The position numbers and the translations under genes are program-made. Source: ZLKRG08 sp051006515 (GTDB lineage: Bacteria > Actinomycetota > Actinomycetes > Nanopelagicales > Nanopelagicaceae). From it: DNA of 41,519 bases. Below, piece after piece: positions 14,357-21,230 of the stretch. The stretch lies in contig JBPCTD010000061.1 in the NCBI GenBank assembly GCA_051006515.1, positions 1 through 41,519 on the forward strand, read 5' to 3'. The notes under the pieces were generated by a model. That model saw only the letters and a list, made by a program, of their open reading frames with translations. It had not been told where the DNA came from and did not search any database. The number at the start of each line of letters is the position of its first letter. The first letter of the stretch is position 1.

Positions 14357-15142
14357 GTGGCCACAAAGAAAGTCGCCAAAAAAGCTGCAGCTAAGAAGGT
14401 AGCTAAGAAAGCGCCTGCAAAGAAAGTAGCCAAAAAAGCTGTAGCGAAGAAGGTTGCGAAGAAGGCACCTGCCAAAAAGGTAGCCAAGAAGGTAGCCAAG
14501 AAGGCTGTAGCGAAGAAGGTTACGAAGAAAGCGCCTGCGAAGCGTGCTGCTGCTAACAAGGTTGTGGTGCCACCAGTTCCGGTTTCACGTCCAAATACAA
14601 ATACAAAAAGTATCGATAGCAAGCCACAAACAACTTCGGCACCAGTTTCATCTCCAACTAAACCAGTTTCACCTGCAAGCAAATCAGGTAGCTCTAACCG
14701 CATTGTGTTAGCCGTAGTTATTGGAATCTTGGCACTTGGTGCAATTGTGCTTTCACGTGGTAGCGGAACTGAATCAACTGATACTTCAACTCCAACTGAG
14801 AGCGTTTCACCTTCAGCAAGTGCATCTTCATCAGAGAGCACTTCAACTGCAGTTTCAACAATTGCAGAGCCTCTTGGCATCGTTGCAAAGTACACAGAAA
14901 CTGGCGCAACCATTTTCTGGAATGCAACTACCGCTGCTGATGGACTAAAAGGTTACAGCGTTGAATTTAGCTCAAACGGTGGTAGCTTCAGTGAAGTTGC
15001 AACTGTAGGTACCGATGTATTCAAGTACGACATCACAAAGAGCGATACTTCAGGATGGACCTCTTTCAAGATCTCGGCTGTATACAACGATGGCCAAAAG
15101 GCAGAAGGTAAAGTCTTCGGTCTACCTGGTCAATATAAATAA
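14357..15142 (+). CDS. Membrane protein with histone-H1-like lysine tail and outside Fn3-like domain
   Basis: A 261-residue protein with an unusual layout. Residues 1-69 are almost only Lys, Ala, Val and Pro in KKVAKKAPA-type repeats, like histone H1 tails and bacterial H1-like proteins. A Pro/Ser/Thr linker (70-113) leads to one membrane helix (about 116-133, IVLAVVIGILALGAIVLS). A Ser/Thr-rich stretch (134-170) and a C-terminal beta domain follow that looks like fibronectin type III (about 171-261, with TIFWNATTAADGLKGYSVEF). The lysines place the N-terminus inside the cell. Inference: it tethers DNA, or another acidic polymer, to the membrane. The start is GTG at 14357 with a GGAG site upstream. 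No enzyme motif is seen, and I do not know a named family with this exact order. Confidence 0.72.
   Translation: MATKKVAKKAAAKKVAKKAPAKKVAKKAVAKKVAKKAPAKKVAKKVAKKAVAKKVTKKAPAKRAAANKVVVPPVPVSRPNTNTKSIDSKPQTTSAPVSSPTKPVSPASKSGSSNRIVLAVVIGILALGAIVLSRGSGTESTDTSTPTESVSPSASASSSESTSTAVSTIAEPLGIVAKYTETGATIFWNATTAADGLKGYSVEFSSNGGSFSEVATVGTDVFKYDITKSDTSGWTSFKISAVYNDGQKAEGKVFGLPGQYK
14366..14551 (+). repeat. Degenerate in-frame repeats coding the lysine-rich tail
   Basis: Blocks built on the codon pattern for K-K-V-A-K-K-A-(P/V)-A recur from 14366 to about 14551, with frequent AAG/AAA and GCC/GCA/GCG changes between copies. The synonymous variety suggests the peptide, not the DNA, is being kept; such repeats are also prone to length change by slippage or recombination. 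Confidence 0.7.
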
Positions 15143-15164
15143 ATCAAAATAAGTCTAAATGACT

Positions 15165-16910
15165 CTAAGGTTGTAAGTAGGACTCAATCGCAGCCACGTA
15201 CGCTGCGATTCCACTAGGAATCAGATGGACACCATCCGGAGCGAAATACTCCGGATGGTTTTCTGATTTTTGGGCCCAATCAACAATCTTGATGTTTGGA
15301 AAATTTACAGCTTCGCTGGCAATCATCAGATTATTCTCATCCCGCCAATCTCTTGGCACTGCGGTGTTAACTACGATAACTAACGGCTGATCACTTAGTA
15401 AAGAGAAAATTTCATTTATTTCAGCAGATAACAACCTATTGTTATTACCTAAATTAATGATTGTGGTACTTCCAGCCATCTTCGCTTTATCGCGCTTTAA
15501 TATCTCTAGCAGTTCTGGCGCTTGCCTGCCAACTCGCGCATTAATTAAGCCAATATGTTGTTTTTCGTCTAGCACGCTGCGGATGCCCAAAATAACTGAA
15601 TCGCCAACCACCCAAAGTCCAGGAATTTTGCTTTGCGTTGCGACCTGATCTTCTTGAAACATTTTGCGAACAACTTCTTGATTCTTATCGGCAATTGCAA
15701 TGGCATTGCTGCTAATTATTCCGATACTGGTAAATAAAGTGGCAATCACCAGAAATATCGTAGCTTTTTGTCTGCGCTGTACCTCTTTGGTTCGGTATTT
15801 CATTCCTCTAAACCAACTCGAGATTACTCCATTTCTAAATGGAATTTCTATCCATCTCTGCGAAATATCAGCAAGCGCCAGTACTACCAAGATTCTAAAT
15901 AGATAGAGAGCCCATGTTGAACCAGAGAGATCTTGCGCTGGTCTAGTTACTTGAAAAACGATCCAGTGCCATAAATAGATTGCATACGATCTTTCACCAA
16001 TCCAAACCATGATTGGATGTTGAAGAAGCGGTGCAAAACGAGAAGCCGGATGCACCACAGACAGGATAATTGCGCTACCTAAGATTCCGACCAAGGGAAA
16101 TGCAATTCGGTATGAAGTTGGGTCTGCTTCATTAATAAATAGAAATGCTGCTAAAAGCCCAATGAGTCCAAAGACACCAACAAAATCAATAAAATCTTGA
16201 GCTCGTTTTTCGATATTAACTCTTAAATTCTGGGGAATCCAACTAACTGCAAGTGCTGACCCAAGAAATAAACCAATTGAGTGGGTATCCGTACCAAAAT
16301 AAACATGGCTGATATCTTGATTGCCGGAAATATCAGCTCGAAGTGAAGCAAGGAAGAGCGCAATTCCTGAAAAAGTTGCAATCGCTAGCGCAGCTGTCGG
16401 TATTACTTTTTTGCCAAAAAACTTTAGTACAAAGAGCAGAATTAGCGGCCAAAACAAGTAATACTGGGCTTCAACCCCCAACGACCAAGTGTGCTGCAAC
16501 AATGGCGGACGACCGAAGCTTTCAAAATAATCTTGCTGCTTAAATACTAGCCACCAATTCATCAACCCAGTAATTGCAAATGGTGTATCAATTAAAAAGC
16601 GTTTCATGGAATCTGGTGCCCAAACTCCAATAAAGATTGCCGTAATAATCAGCATGAAAAGTAGCGGTGGCAATAATCTGCGAATTCGCCCGGCATAAAA
16701 ACCTCTAAGGTCTAAACCACCCGAACGTGCAATTGAATCAAGTAAGAGTCGAGTAATTACATATCCAGAGATCACAAAGAATAGATCTACTCCGAGGAAG
16801 CCGCCTGGAATCCAGGAGAAACCTAAGTGATAAAGCAATACCGCGATTACGGCAATCGCTCTTAAGCCATCAATGGCTGGGATATATCTAATCCCCTTAG
16901 GGGTGGACAC
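15165..16910 (-). CDS. Acyltransferase 3 family protein with C-terminal SGNH domain (OatA-like)
   Basis: A 581-residue membrane protein. Residues about 1-370 are an acyltransferase-3 membrane domain of 10-11 helices, with RYIPAIDGLRAIAVIAVLLYH, FLGVDLFFVISGYVIT and WSLGVEAQYYLFWPL. The C-terminal about 170 residues form an SGNH-hydrolase-type domain: GDSV (nucleophile Ser), INLGNNN (oxyanion Asn) and APDGVHLIPSG (Asp/His). All catalytic residues seem intact. The same two-part layout is used by OatA for O-acetylation of peptidoglycan muramic acid and by related enzymes that acetylate exported sugars. The start is GTG, three bases after the coiled-coil gene stop, so the two are probably co-transcribed. 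The acceptor is not decided by the sequence. Confidence 0.88.
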   Translation of the reverse strand: MSTPKGIRYIPAIDGLRAIAVIAVLLYHLGFSWIPGGFLGVDLFFVISGYVITRLLLDSIARSGGLDLRGFYAGRIRRLLPPLLFMLIITAIFIGVWAPDSMKRFLIDTPFAITGLMNWWLVFKQQDYFESFGRPPLLQHTWSLGVEAQYYLFWPLILLFVLKFFGKKVIPTAALAIATFSGIALFLASLRADISGNQDISHVYFGTDTHSIGLFLGSALAVSWIPQNLRVNIEKRAQDFIDFVGVFGLIGLLAAFLFINEADPTSYRIAFPLVGILGSAIILSVVHPASRFAPLLQHPIMVWIGERSYAIYLWHWIVFQVTRPAQDLSGSTWALYLFRILVVLALADISQRWIEIPFRNGVISSWFRGMKYRTKEVQRRQKATIFLVIATLFTSIGIISSNAIAIADKNQEVVRKMFQEDQVATQSKIPGLWVVGDSVILGIRSVLDEKQHIGLINARVGRQAPELLEILKRDKAKMAGSTTIINLGNNNRLLSAEINEIFSLLSDQPLVIVVNTAVPRDWRDENNLMIASEAVNFPNIKIVDWAQKSENHPEYFAPDGVHLIPSGIAAYVAAIESYLQP

Positions 16911-16913
16911 AGA

Positions 16914-17714
16914 TTATTTTTTCTTGGCGCTCTTTTTTGCCCGAGTATTAGATGAAGGTTTTTTCTTTGCTGGAGCAGAGATAGCAGCTTTGGTTCGTTC
17001 ACTCTTTACTTTGATAGGTTCGCTGGAAATTAATTTTCCATCATCTTTAATGTTTTCCAAGACATTGTTACGTAACTCAGATAAGCGACTATATGCGCTT
17101 TCTAGACGGCTACGACTAGCGTGAATTGCTTCTTCTGCAGCATCGAGTGATTGAGTTTGAATTCGATAAAGTCGGCCAGCTTCTTCCATAACGCCATTTA
17201 GCCATTGGCGATATTCCAAAACTTCTTTGGTGGCGCCACCAATAATCTGTTCGCCTTCACGACGTGCAGCTGTTAGAAGTGACGATCCTTCACGTTTCTT
17301 TTGATCAATTAACTCTTCTGCAGACAATTCTGCTTGCTCTAATTTTTCCGCTGCCTCATCTTCTGCCGCTTTAATGTATTTGCGACCACGAGCTTCAGCA
17401 CCATTAAGTATTGACTGTGCCTTATCTTGGGCAGATTCAATAGCCTCTTTGGCTTGTCTTTGAGTCTCATTGACTAAACGATCTGATGCCGCTTGCGCTT
17501 TTGACTCACGAATTTGTGCCGACTTAATCATGGCAACAGCAGTCTCTGTTGCCAGGATTTCAAATTCTTCGCGGGATAGAGATCGGATATCTCGACGTGA
17601 ACGTAAATCCGCTAACTGTGATTCCAATTCACGGATGCGATCAACTGACGACACCGATGGTTCGGATTCTTCTTTGTATCCAACCCAGTTGAAGAAACCA
17701 TTCTTCTTGGCCAT
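16914..17714 (-). CDS. DivIVA-like coiled-coil protein with lysine-rich C-terminus
   Basis: A 266-residue soluble protein. Residues about 22-45 (RIRELESQLADLRSRRDIRS) begin a coiled coil, and residues 50-215 are almost entirely charged heptads rich in Ala, Glu, Lys and Arg. The last about 35 residues are basic (AKKKPSSNTRAKKSAKKK). Composition and length are like actinobacterial DivIVA/Wag31-type or FilP-like cytoskeletal proteins, but the short DivIVA N-terminal membrane-binding motif is not obvious, so the family call is tentative. The N-terminus MAKKNGFFNWVGY is amphipathic and could bind membrane. A strong AGAGGAG ribosome site precedes the ATG. Downstream lies the OatA-like gene, which supports a role in envelope growth. 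Confidence 0.6.
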   Translation of the reverse strand: MAKKNGFFNWVGYKEESEPSVSSVDRIRELESQLADLRSRRDIRSLSREEFEILATETAVAMIKSAQIRESKAQAASDRLVNETQRQAKEAIESAQDKAQSILNGAEARGRKYIKAAEDEAAEKLEQAELSAEELIDQKKREGSSLLTAARREGEQIIGGATKEVLEYRQWLNGVMEEAGRLYRIQTQSLDAAEEAIHASRSRLESAYSRLSELRNNVLENIKDDGKLISSEPIKVKSERTKAAISAPAKKKPSSNTRAKKSAKKK

Positions 17715-17731
17715 GGGCGACTCCTCTTACT

Positions 17732-17747
17732 AGTTAGGTCGCTAACT
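17732..17747 (-). promoter_or_regulatory. Inverted repeat in the leader of the coiled-coil gene
   Basis: AGTTAG (17732-17737) and CTAACT (17742-17747) form a 6-bp stem with a 4-base loop, between the tRNA-Leu gene and the DivIVA-like gene and just upstream of its ribosome site. It may be an operator or leader hairpin. Confidence 0.25.
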
Positions 17748-17773
17748 TTAATAGAGTTATTACAGATTGTTTA

Positions 17774-17857
17774 TGGTGCGGGAGGTGGGACTTGAACCCA
17801 CACGCCGTAAGGCACAGGTTCCTAAGACCTGCGTGTCTGCCGTTTCACCACTCCCGC
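17774..17857 (-). tRNA. tRNA-Leu (anticodon TAG)
   Basis: An 84-nt class II tRNA on the minus strand with an encoded CCA end (17776-17774). The acceptor stem GCGGGAG (17857-17851) pairs with CTCCCGC (17784-17778), followed by discriminator A. The anticodon stem CAGGT/ACCTG encloses loop CTTAGGA, giving TAG, which reads CUN leucine codons. A long variable arm is present. It lies upstream of the DivIVA-like gene on the same strand and shares its upstream region with xylA. Confidence 0.95.
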
Positions 17858-17877
17858 GTGAAATTCCTAAGTATGTA

Positions 17878-17906
17878 TTGGAACGGGAGAAGATTAGTTA
17901 TAGATT
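17878..17906 (+). promoter_or_regulatory. Candidate promoter of xylA
   Basis: TTGGAA (17878-17883), a 17-base spacer and TAGATT (17901-17906) make a plausible sigma-70-type promoter. It would give a leader of about 33 bases containing an AAGGGG ribosome site before the ATG at 17947. The motif TATGTAT (17872-17878), also found twice upstream of the sugar transporter operon, overlaps the -35 edge. Confidence 0.45.
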
Positions 17907-17946
17907 AGCCATAATCAAAATCCGAACCATTAAGGGGCCAAATTAA

Positions 17947-19101
17947 ATGTCATATACGCCTACACCTGCCGATAAATTCACCTTTGGACTTTGGACAGTT
18001 GGTTGGCAGGCAAGAGACCCATTCGGAGATCCAACTCGAGATGCGTTGGACCCGGTGCGCACAGTAAATGAATTAGCAAAACGTGGTGCGTACGGCGTTA
18101 CTTTTCATGATGATGACTTAATTCCTTTTGGTTCAGATGACACAAATCGTCGCGCACATATAGATAGATTTAAGAAAGCACTTGCAGAGACTGGCATGAA
18201 GGTGCCGATGGCGACTACAAATCTCTTCTCACACCCAGTTTTCAAAGATGGCGCATTTACATCTAATGATAAAGATATTCGTAGATATGCCATTCGCAAA
18301 GTAATGCGCAACATCGAATTAGCTGTGGAATTAGGCGCAAAGATTTATGTCTGCTGGGGCGGACGTGAAGGTGCCGAATCTGAAAGTTCAAAAGATGCAT
18401 TTGTGGCACTTGAACGATATCGCGAAGCATTTAACATCTTGGGCCAATATGTAATTGACAATAAATTTGATATTAAGTTTGCAATGGAACCAAAACCAAA
18501 TGAACCACGTGGTGATATTTTCTTGCCAACGATTGGCCACGCATTAGGTTTTATTAGCACTTTGGATCATCCAGAGTTGGTGGGATTAAATCCAGAGGTA
18601 GGACACGAGCAGATGGCTAACCTCAATTTTGTACACGGCATTGCGCAAGCTCTATGGCAGAAGAAGTTATTCCATATTGATCTTAACGGACAGCGTGGAC
18701 CAAAATATGATCAAGATTTCGTATTTGGCCACGGCGATTTAAAGAGCGCCTTCTTCTTAGTGGAATTGCTTGAACGTTATAACTATGACGGAATGCGCCA
18801 CTTCGATTACAAGCCTGTTCGTACCGAAAATGACAATGGCGTCTGGGAATCTGCGACTGCAAATATGAGGATGTATTTGATTCTTAAAGAGCGTGCCGAA
18901 TCATTCCGTAAAGATCCACGCGTCATCGAAGCGATGAAGAATTCAAATATTCCAGGTCTGACAGAGCCAACTTTAAATTCAGGCGAAACTTGGCGCGACT
19001 TAGCTAAAGATTCCTTTGATGTTGAAGCTGCAGGAAAGCGTGGCTACAACTATGAAGTGCTTGATCAATTAGCGATGGAACATCTAATGGGAGTTAAGTA
19101 A
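17947..19101 (+). CDS. xylA: Xylose isomerase
   Basis: A 384-residue cytoplasmic metalloenzyme converting D-xylose to D-xylulose (and glucose to fructose). Catalytic and metal ligands sit at the numbers known from the Streptomyces enzyme: His54 and Asp57 in TFHDDD, and Glu181 and Lys183 in MEPKPNEPRGD. NPEVGHEQMANLNF and FHIDLNGQRGPKYDQD supply the remaining metal ligands. It converges on a pentose-type ABC transporter, which suggests one sugar-use module, but no xylulokinase or XylR-type regulator gene is in the window. Confidence 0.97.
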   Translation: MSYTPTPADKFTFGLWTVGWQARDPFGDPTRDALDPVRTVNELAKRGAYGVTFHDDDLIPFGSDDTNRRAHIDRFKKALAETGMKVPMATTNLFSHPVFKDGAFTSNDKDIRRYAIRKVMRNIELAVELGAKIYVCWGGREGAESESSKDAFVALERYREAFNILGQYVIDNKFDIKFAMEPKPNEPRGDIFLPTIGHALGFISTLDHPELVGLNPEVGHEQMANLNFVHGIAQALWQKKLFHIDLNGQRGPKYDQDFVFGHGDLKSAFFLVELLERYNYDGMRHFDYKPVRTENDNGVWESATANMRMYLILKERAESFRKDPRVIEAMKNSNIPGLTEPTLNSGETWRDLAKDSFDVEAAGKRGYNYEVLDQLAMEHLMGVK

Positions 19102-19109
19102 TTTAACTC
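19091..19109. terminator. Palindrome spanning both convergent stop codons (possible bidirectional terminator)
   Basis: GAGTTAA (19091-19097) and TTAACTC (19103-19109) form a perfect 7-bp stem with a 5-base loop. It covers the TAA of xylA and the TAA of the permease, which are only one base apart. The stem is AT-rich and has no T-run, so termination strength is doubtful. Confidence 0.3.
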
Positions 19110-20338
19110 GTTGAAGATCCACGTCTAGATATCGCATCAACACCTGCTGAAATTAGTAGCACGGCACCGGTGACGATGAATTTGATACCTGCGGCGTAGC
19201 CCAACAAACCCATTCCATTATCAATCACTGCGACGACTAATCCACCAAGGACTGCATCTCGCATCTTTCCTTTTCCACCAAATAGTGAAGTACCGCCGAT
19301 AACTGCAGCGCCCACTGCGTAAAGCAGAGTAGAAGATCCACCAGTAGTTGGTGAGATTGAATTCTGACGGGAGGCAAAGAGCATGCCAGCGATTGCCGCA
19401 AATGCAGAGCAGATTACGAATGCGCTAGTGCGAATGTTTTTTACATTAATACCGGCGCGACGTGCCGCTTCGGCATTGCCACCTACAGCGTAAATGTGGC
19501 GACCGTAAGCAGTTCTACCTAAGACAAATGTGCCACCAACTAAAAGTAAGAGAATTACGGGCACTACATATGGTGTGCCCTTCAAGCTAACTAAATCTGG
19601 ATTATTTGAACGTTCAAGATTTAACGCCCAAACGGCTCCAGCACCAATCACTAATAGCGCACCAGTTTTTAACGCCCATAACTTCTTTAACTCAGACTTT
19701 AGCCCAGCTTTACGACGAGAATTAATACGCGCCAATCCCACCAATATGTAAAGCGCACCGGCTGCTAAGAAAAAGATCCAAGAGAGCGTCGGGTTTAAAT
19801 TGTTATTCTGCACGGAAAGAATTGTCGGATCTTCGATGCGGATGGTTCCACCCTCGCCTGCAAGTAGTAGCAAGAGCCCTTGAAAAGCTAAGAAGGTAGC
19901 TAATGTAACTACGAATGAAGGAATGCCAAGTCGGGATACTAAAGTTCCGATGGCATAACCTAAAATTGCGCCAACTATGATGCTAATTAGAAGTGCAGTC
20001 CACCACGGATAACCATTGCGAGTTATCAAAATTACAAGAACCGCGCCGCAAACACCGGAAGCGTAACCTGCGGATAAATCAATTTCGCCTAGTAAAAGCA
20101 CAAATACCAAGCCCATCGCAATTACGGTGACCGCTGCTGCTTGAGTCAATAGGTTTGCAAAGTTACCCGGAGTAAGAAAGACATCGCTCATTGCGCCGAA
20201 TACCGCGCAGAGCGCGACTAAACCAAGTACACCTGGTAACGCACCCATATCGCCAGATTTAACGCGCGCCCAATAATCCTGCATTGCGCCTTTGATAGTG
20301 CCGGTGCTTTGATTGTTTGCCATAACTTCTGAATTCAT
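19103..20338 (-). CDS. Sugar ABC transporter permease, XylH-like
   Basis: A membrane permease of the ribose/xylose family (BPD_transp_2 fold), 411 residues from the ATG at 20338. A TTG at 20347 is open but overlaps the ATPase gene; the ATG lies two bases past the ATPase stop. About ten hydrophobic helices are visible. The EIDLSAGYASGVCGAVLV and YAVGGNAEAARRAGINVKNI segments are typical of the family, the second being the loop that meets the ATPase. A basic insertion between helices (around residues 205-230) makes it longer than RbsC and similar to XylH. Substrate is inferred to be xylose or a related pentose from the neighbouring xylA. Confidence 0.88.
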   Translation of the reverse strand: MNSEVMANNQSTGTIKGAMQDYWARVKSGDMGALPGVLGLVALCAVFGAMSDVFLTPGNFANLLTQAAAVTVIAMGLVFVLLLGEIDLSAGYASGVCGAVLVILITRNGYPWWTALLISIIVGAILGYAIGTLVSRLGIPSFVVTLATFLAFQGLLLLLAGEGGTIRIEDPTILSVQNNNLNPTLSWIFFLAAGALYILVGLARINSRRKAGLKSELKKLWALKTGALLVIGAGAVWALNLERSNNPDLVSLKGTPYVVPVILLLLVGGTFVLGRTAYGRHIYAVGGNAEAARRAGINVKNIRTSAFVICSAFAAIAGMLFASRQNSISPTTGGSSTLLYAVGAAVIGGTSLFGGKGKMRDAVLGGLVVAVIDNGMGLLGYAAGIKFIVTGAVLLISAGVDAISRRGSSTS

Positions 20339-20339
20339 T

Positions 20340-21086
20340 TTAAGCAACCCCCGCCGCTTTACCAGTAGTAATCAATTGCACCACTTGCGCATGTGTTACT
20401 TCGCTCTTCTTAACTTGCGCTGCCATATTTCCAAGATAAAGCGCTGAAATGTTATCTGCAACTTGGAAGACATCATTTAAATTATGTGAAATCAAAATTA
20501 CTGCCAAACCATTATCTGCCAAACGCCGTACAAGATTTAGAACTTGTTCGGTCTGAGCCACACCTAAAGCTGCAGTAGGTTCGTCGAGAATTACTACTTT
20601 GCTATTCCAGAGCACTGCTCGCGCAATCGCCACAGTTTGGCGCTGCCCACCTGATAACGAGGCCACTGTTTGACGAATAGATTTAACGGTACGAACACTT
20701 AAGCCATCTAAAGTTTTACGGGCCAGAGCTTCCATGGCTTCCTCGTTTAGCGTCATACCTTTCTTGGTTTCGCGACCAAGGAACATGTTATGGACGATAT
20801 CTAAATTGTCGCAGAGCGCGAGATCTTGATAGACGATCTCAATTCCTAAATCAGTGGCATCGCGTGGGCCATTTACTTGGACTTTATTTCCTTCGAAGAA
20901 GTAATCACCGTTATCACTGTTGTAAATACCCGCAATGCATTTGATAAGCGTTGACTTACCGGCGCCGTTATCCCCGACCAATGCGGTTACTTGACCAGGG
21001 TAGGCATCAAAGTTAACGCCTTTTAAAACTTGAACCGGTCCGAATGATTTCTCAATCCCGCGAAGGGAGAGGATGGGCTCTGTCAT
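20340..21086 (-). CDS. Sugar ABC transporter ATP-binding protein (single ABC domain)
   Basis: A 248-residue ATPase with Walker A GDNGAGKST, signature SLSGGQRQ and Walker B VVILDEPTAALG, with LISHNLNDV as the His-switch region. XylG and RbsA of E. coli carry two fused ABC domains (about 500 residues). This one has a single domain, like FrcA-type proteins, and should work as a homodimer. It lies between the binding protein and the permease genes; a GAGG ribosome site precedes the ATG. Confidence 0.92.
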   Translation of the reverse strand: MTEPILSLRGIEKSFGPVQVLKGVNFDAYPGQVTALVGDNGAGKSTLIKCIAGIYNSDNGDYFFEGNKVQVNGPRDATDLGIEIVYQDLALCDNLDIVHNMFLGRETKKGMTLNEEAMEALARKTLDGLSVRTVKSIRQTVASLSGGQRQTVAIARAVLWNSKVVILDEPTAALGVAQTEQVLNLVRRLADNGLAVILISHNLNDVFQVADNISALYLGNMAAQVKKSEVTHAQVVQLITTGKAAGVA

Positions 21087-21098
21087 TTCATTCCTCTT

Positions 21099-21130
21099 TT
21101 AATCGTTTATTGATCGTTTTTTGATCGTTT
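21099..21130 (-). repeat. Three tandem TTGATCGTTT-type repeats just before the transporter ATPase gene
   Basis: TTAATCGTTT, TTGATCGTTT and TTGATCGTTT start at 21099, 21110 and 21121, an 11-base period. On the mRNA strand they read AAACGATCAA-like. They sit between the intercistronic hairpin and the ribosome site of the ATPase gene. They may be a protein or RNA-binding site, or a slippage product. Confidence 0.5.
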
Positions 21131-21156
21131 TTAAAACTTATTCAAGAATAATAGAA

Positions 21157-21186
21157 GTCGAGCCCGAGATTACTCCCGGGCTCGAC
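21157..21186 (-). terminator. Strong intercistronic hairpin after the binding-protein gene
   Basis: GTCGAGCCCG (21157-21166) and CGGGCTCGAC (21177-21186) form a perfect 10-bp GC-rich stem with a 10-base loop. In the minus-strand transcript it follows the binding-protein gene and is trailed by only a loose T-rich run. Its place between the first and second transporter genes fits a partial terminator or 3' stabilising hairpin that keeps the binding protein more abundant than the membrane parts. Confidence 0.65.
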
Positions 21187-21206
21187 CTTTTACTACTAAT
21201 TACTGC

Positions 21207-21230
21207 TTATTACTTTATTACTTTATTACT
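21207..21230 (-). repeat. Three perfect TTATTACT tandem repeats at the 3' end of the binding-protein gene
   Basis: TTATTACT occurs three times in a row (21207, 21215, 21223). The last copy includes the stop codon, so in the mRNA the gene ends TAATAA and the repeats provide stop codons in every frame. Confidence 0.6.

Noticed and set aside
14366..14551. Repeats that could be taken for a CRISPR or satellite array
   Set aside because: The units are irregular, in frame, and without unique spacers; they simply code a repetitive lysine-rich tail.
14353..14913. A long open frame on the minus strand opposite the lysine-rich gene, with Ala/Phe/Thr-rich repeats
   Set aside because: It is the mirror of the AAG/GCC codon repeats. 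It has no family likeness, and the plus-strand frame has signal features, a membrane helix and an Fn3-like domain.
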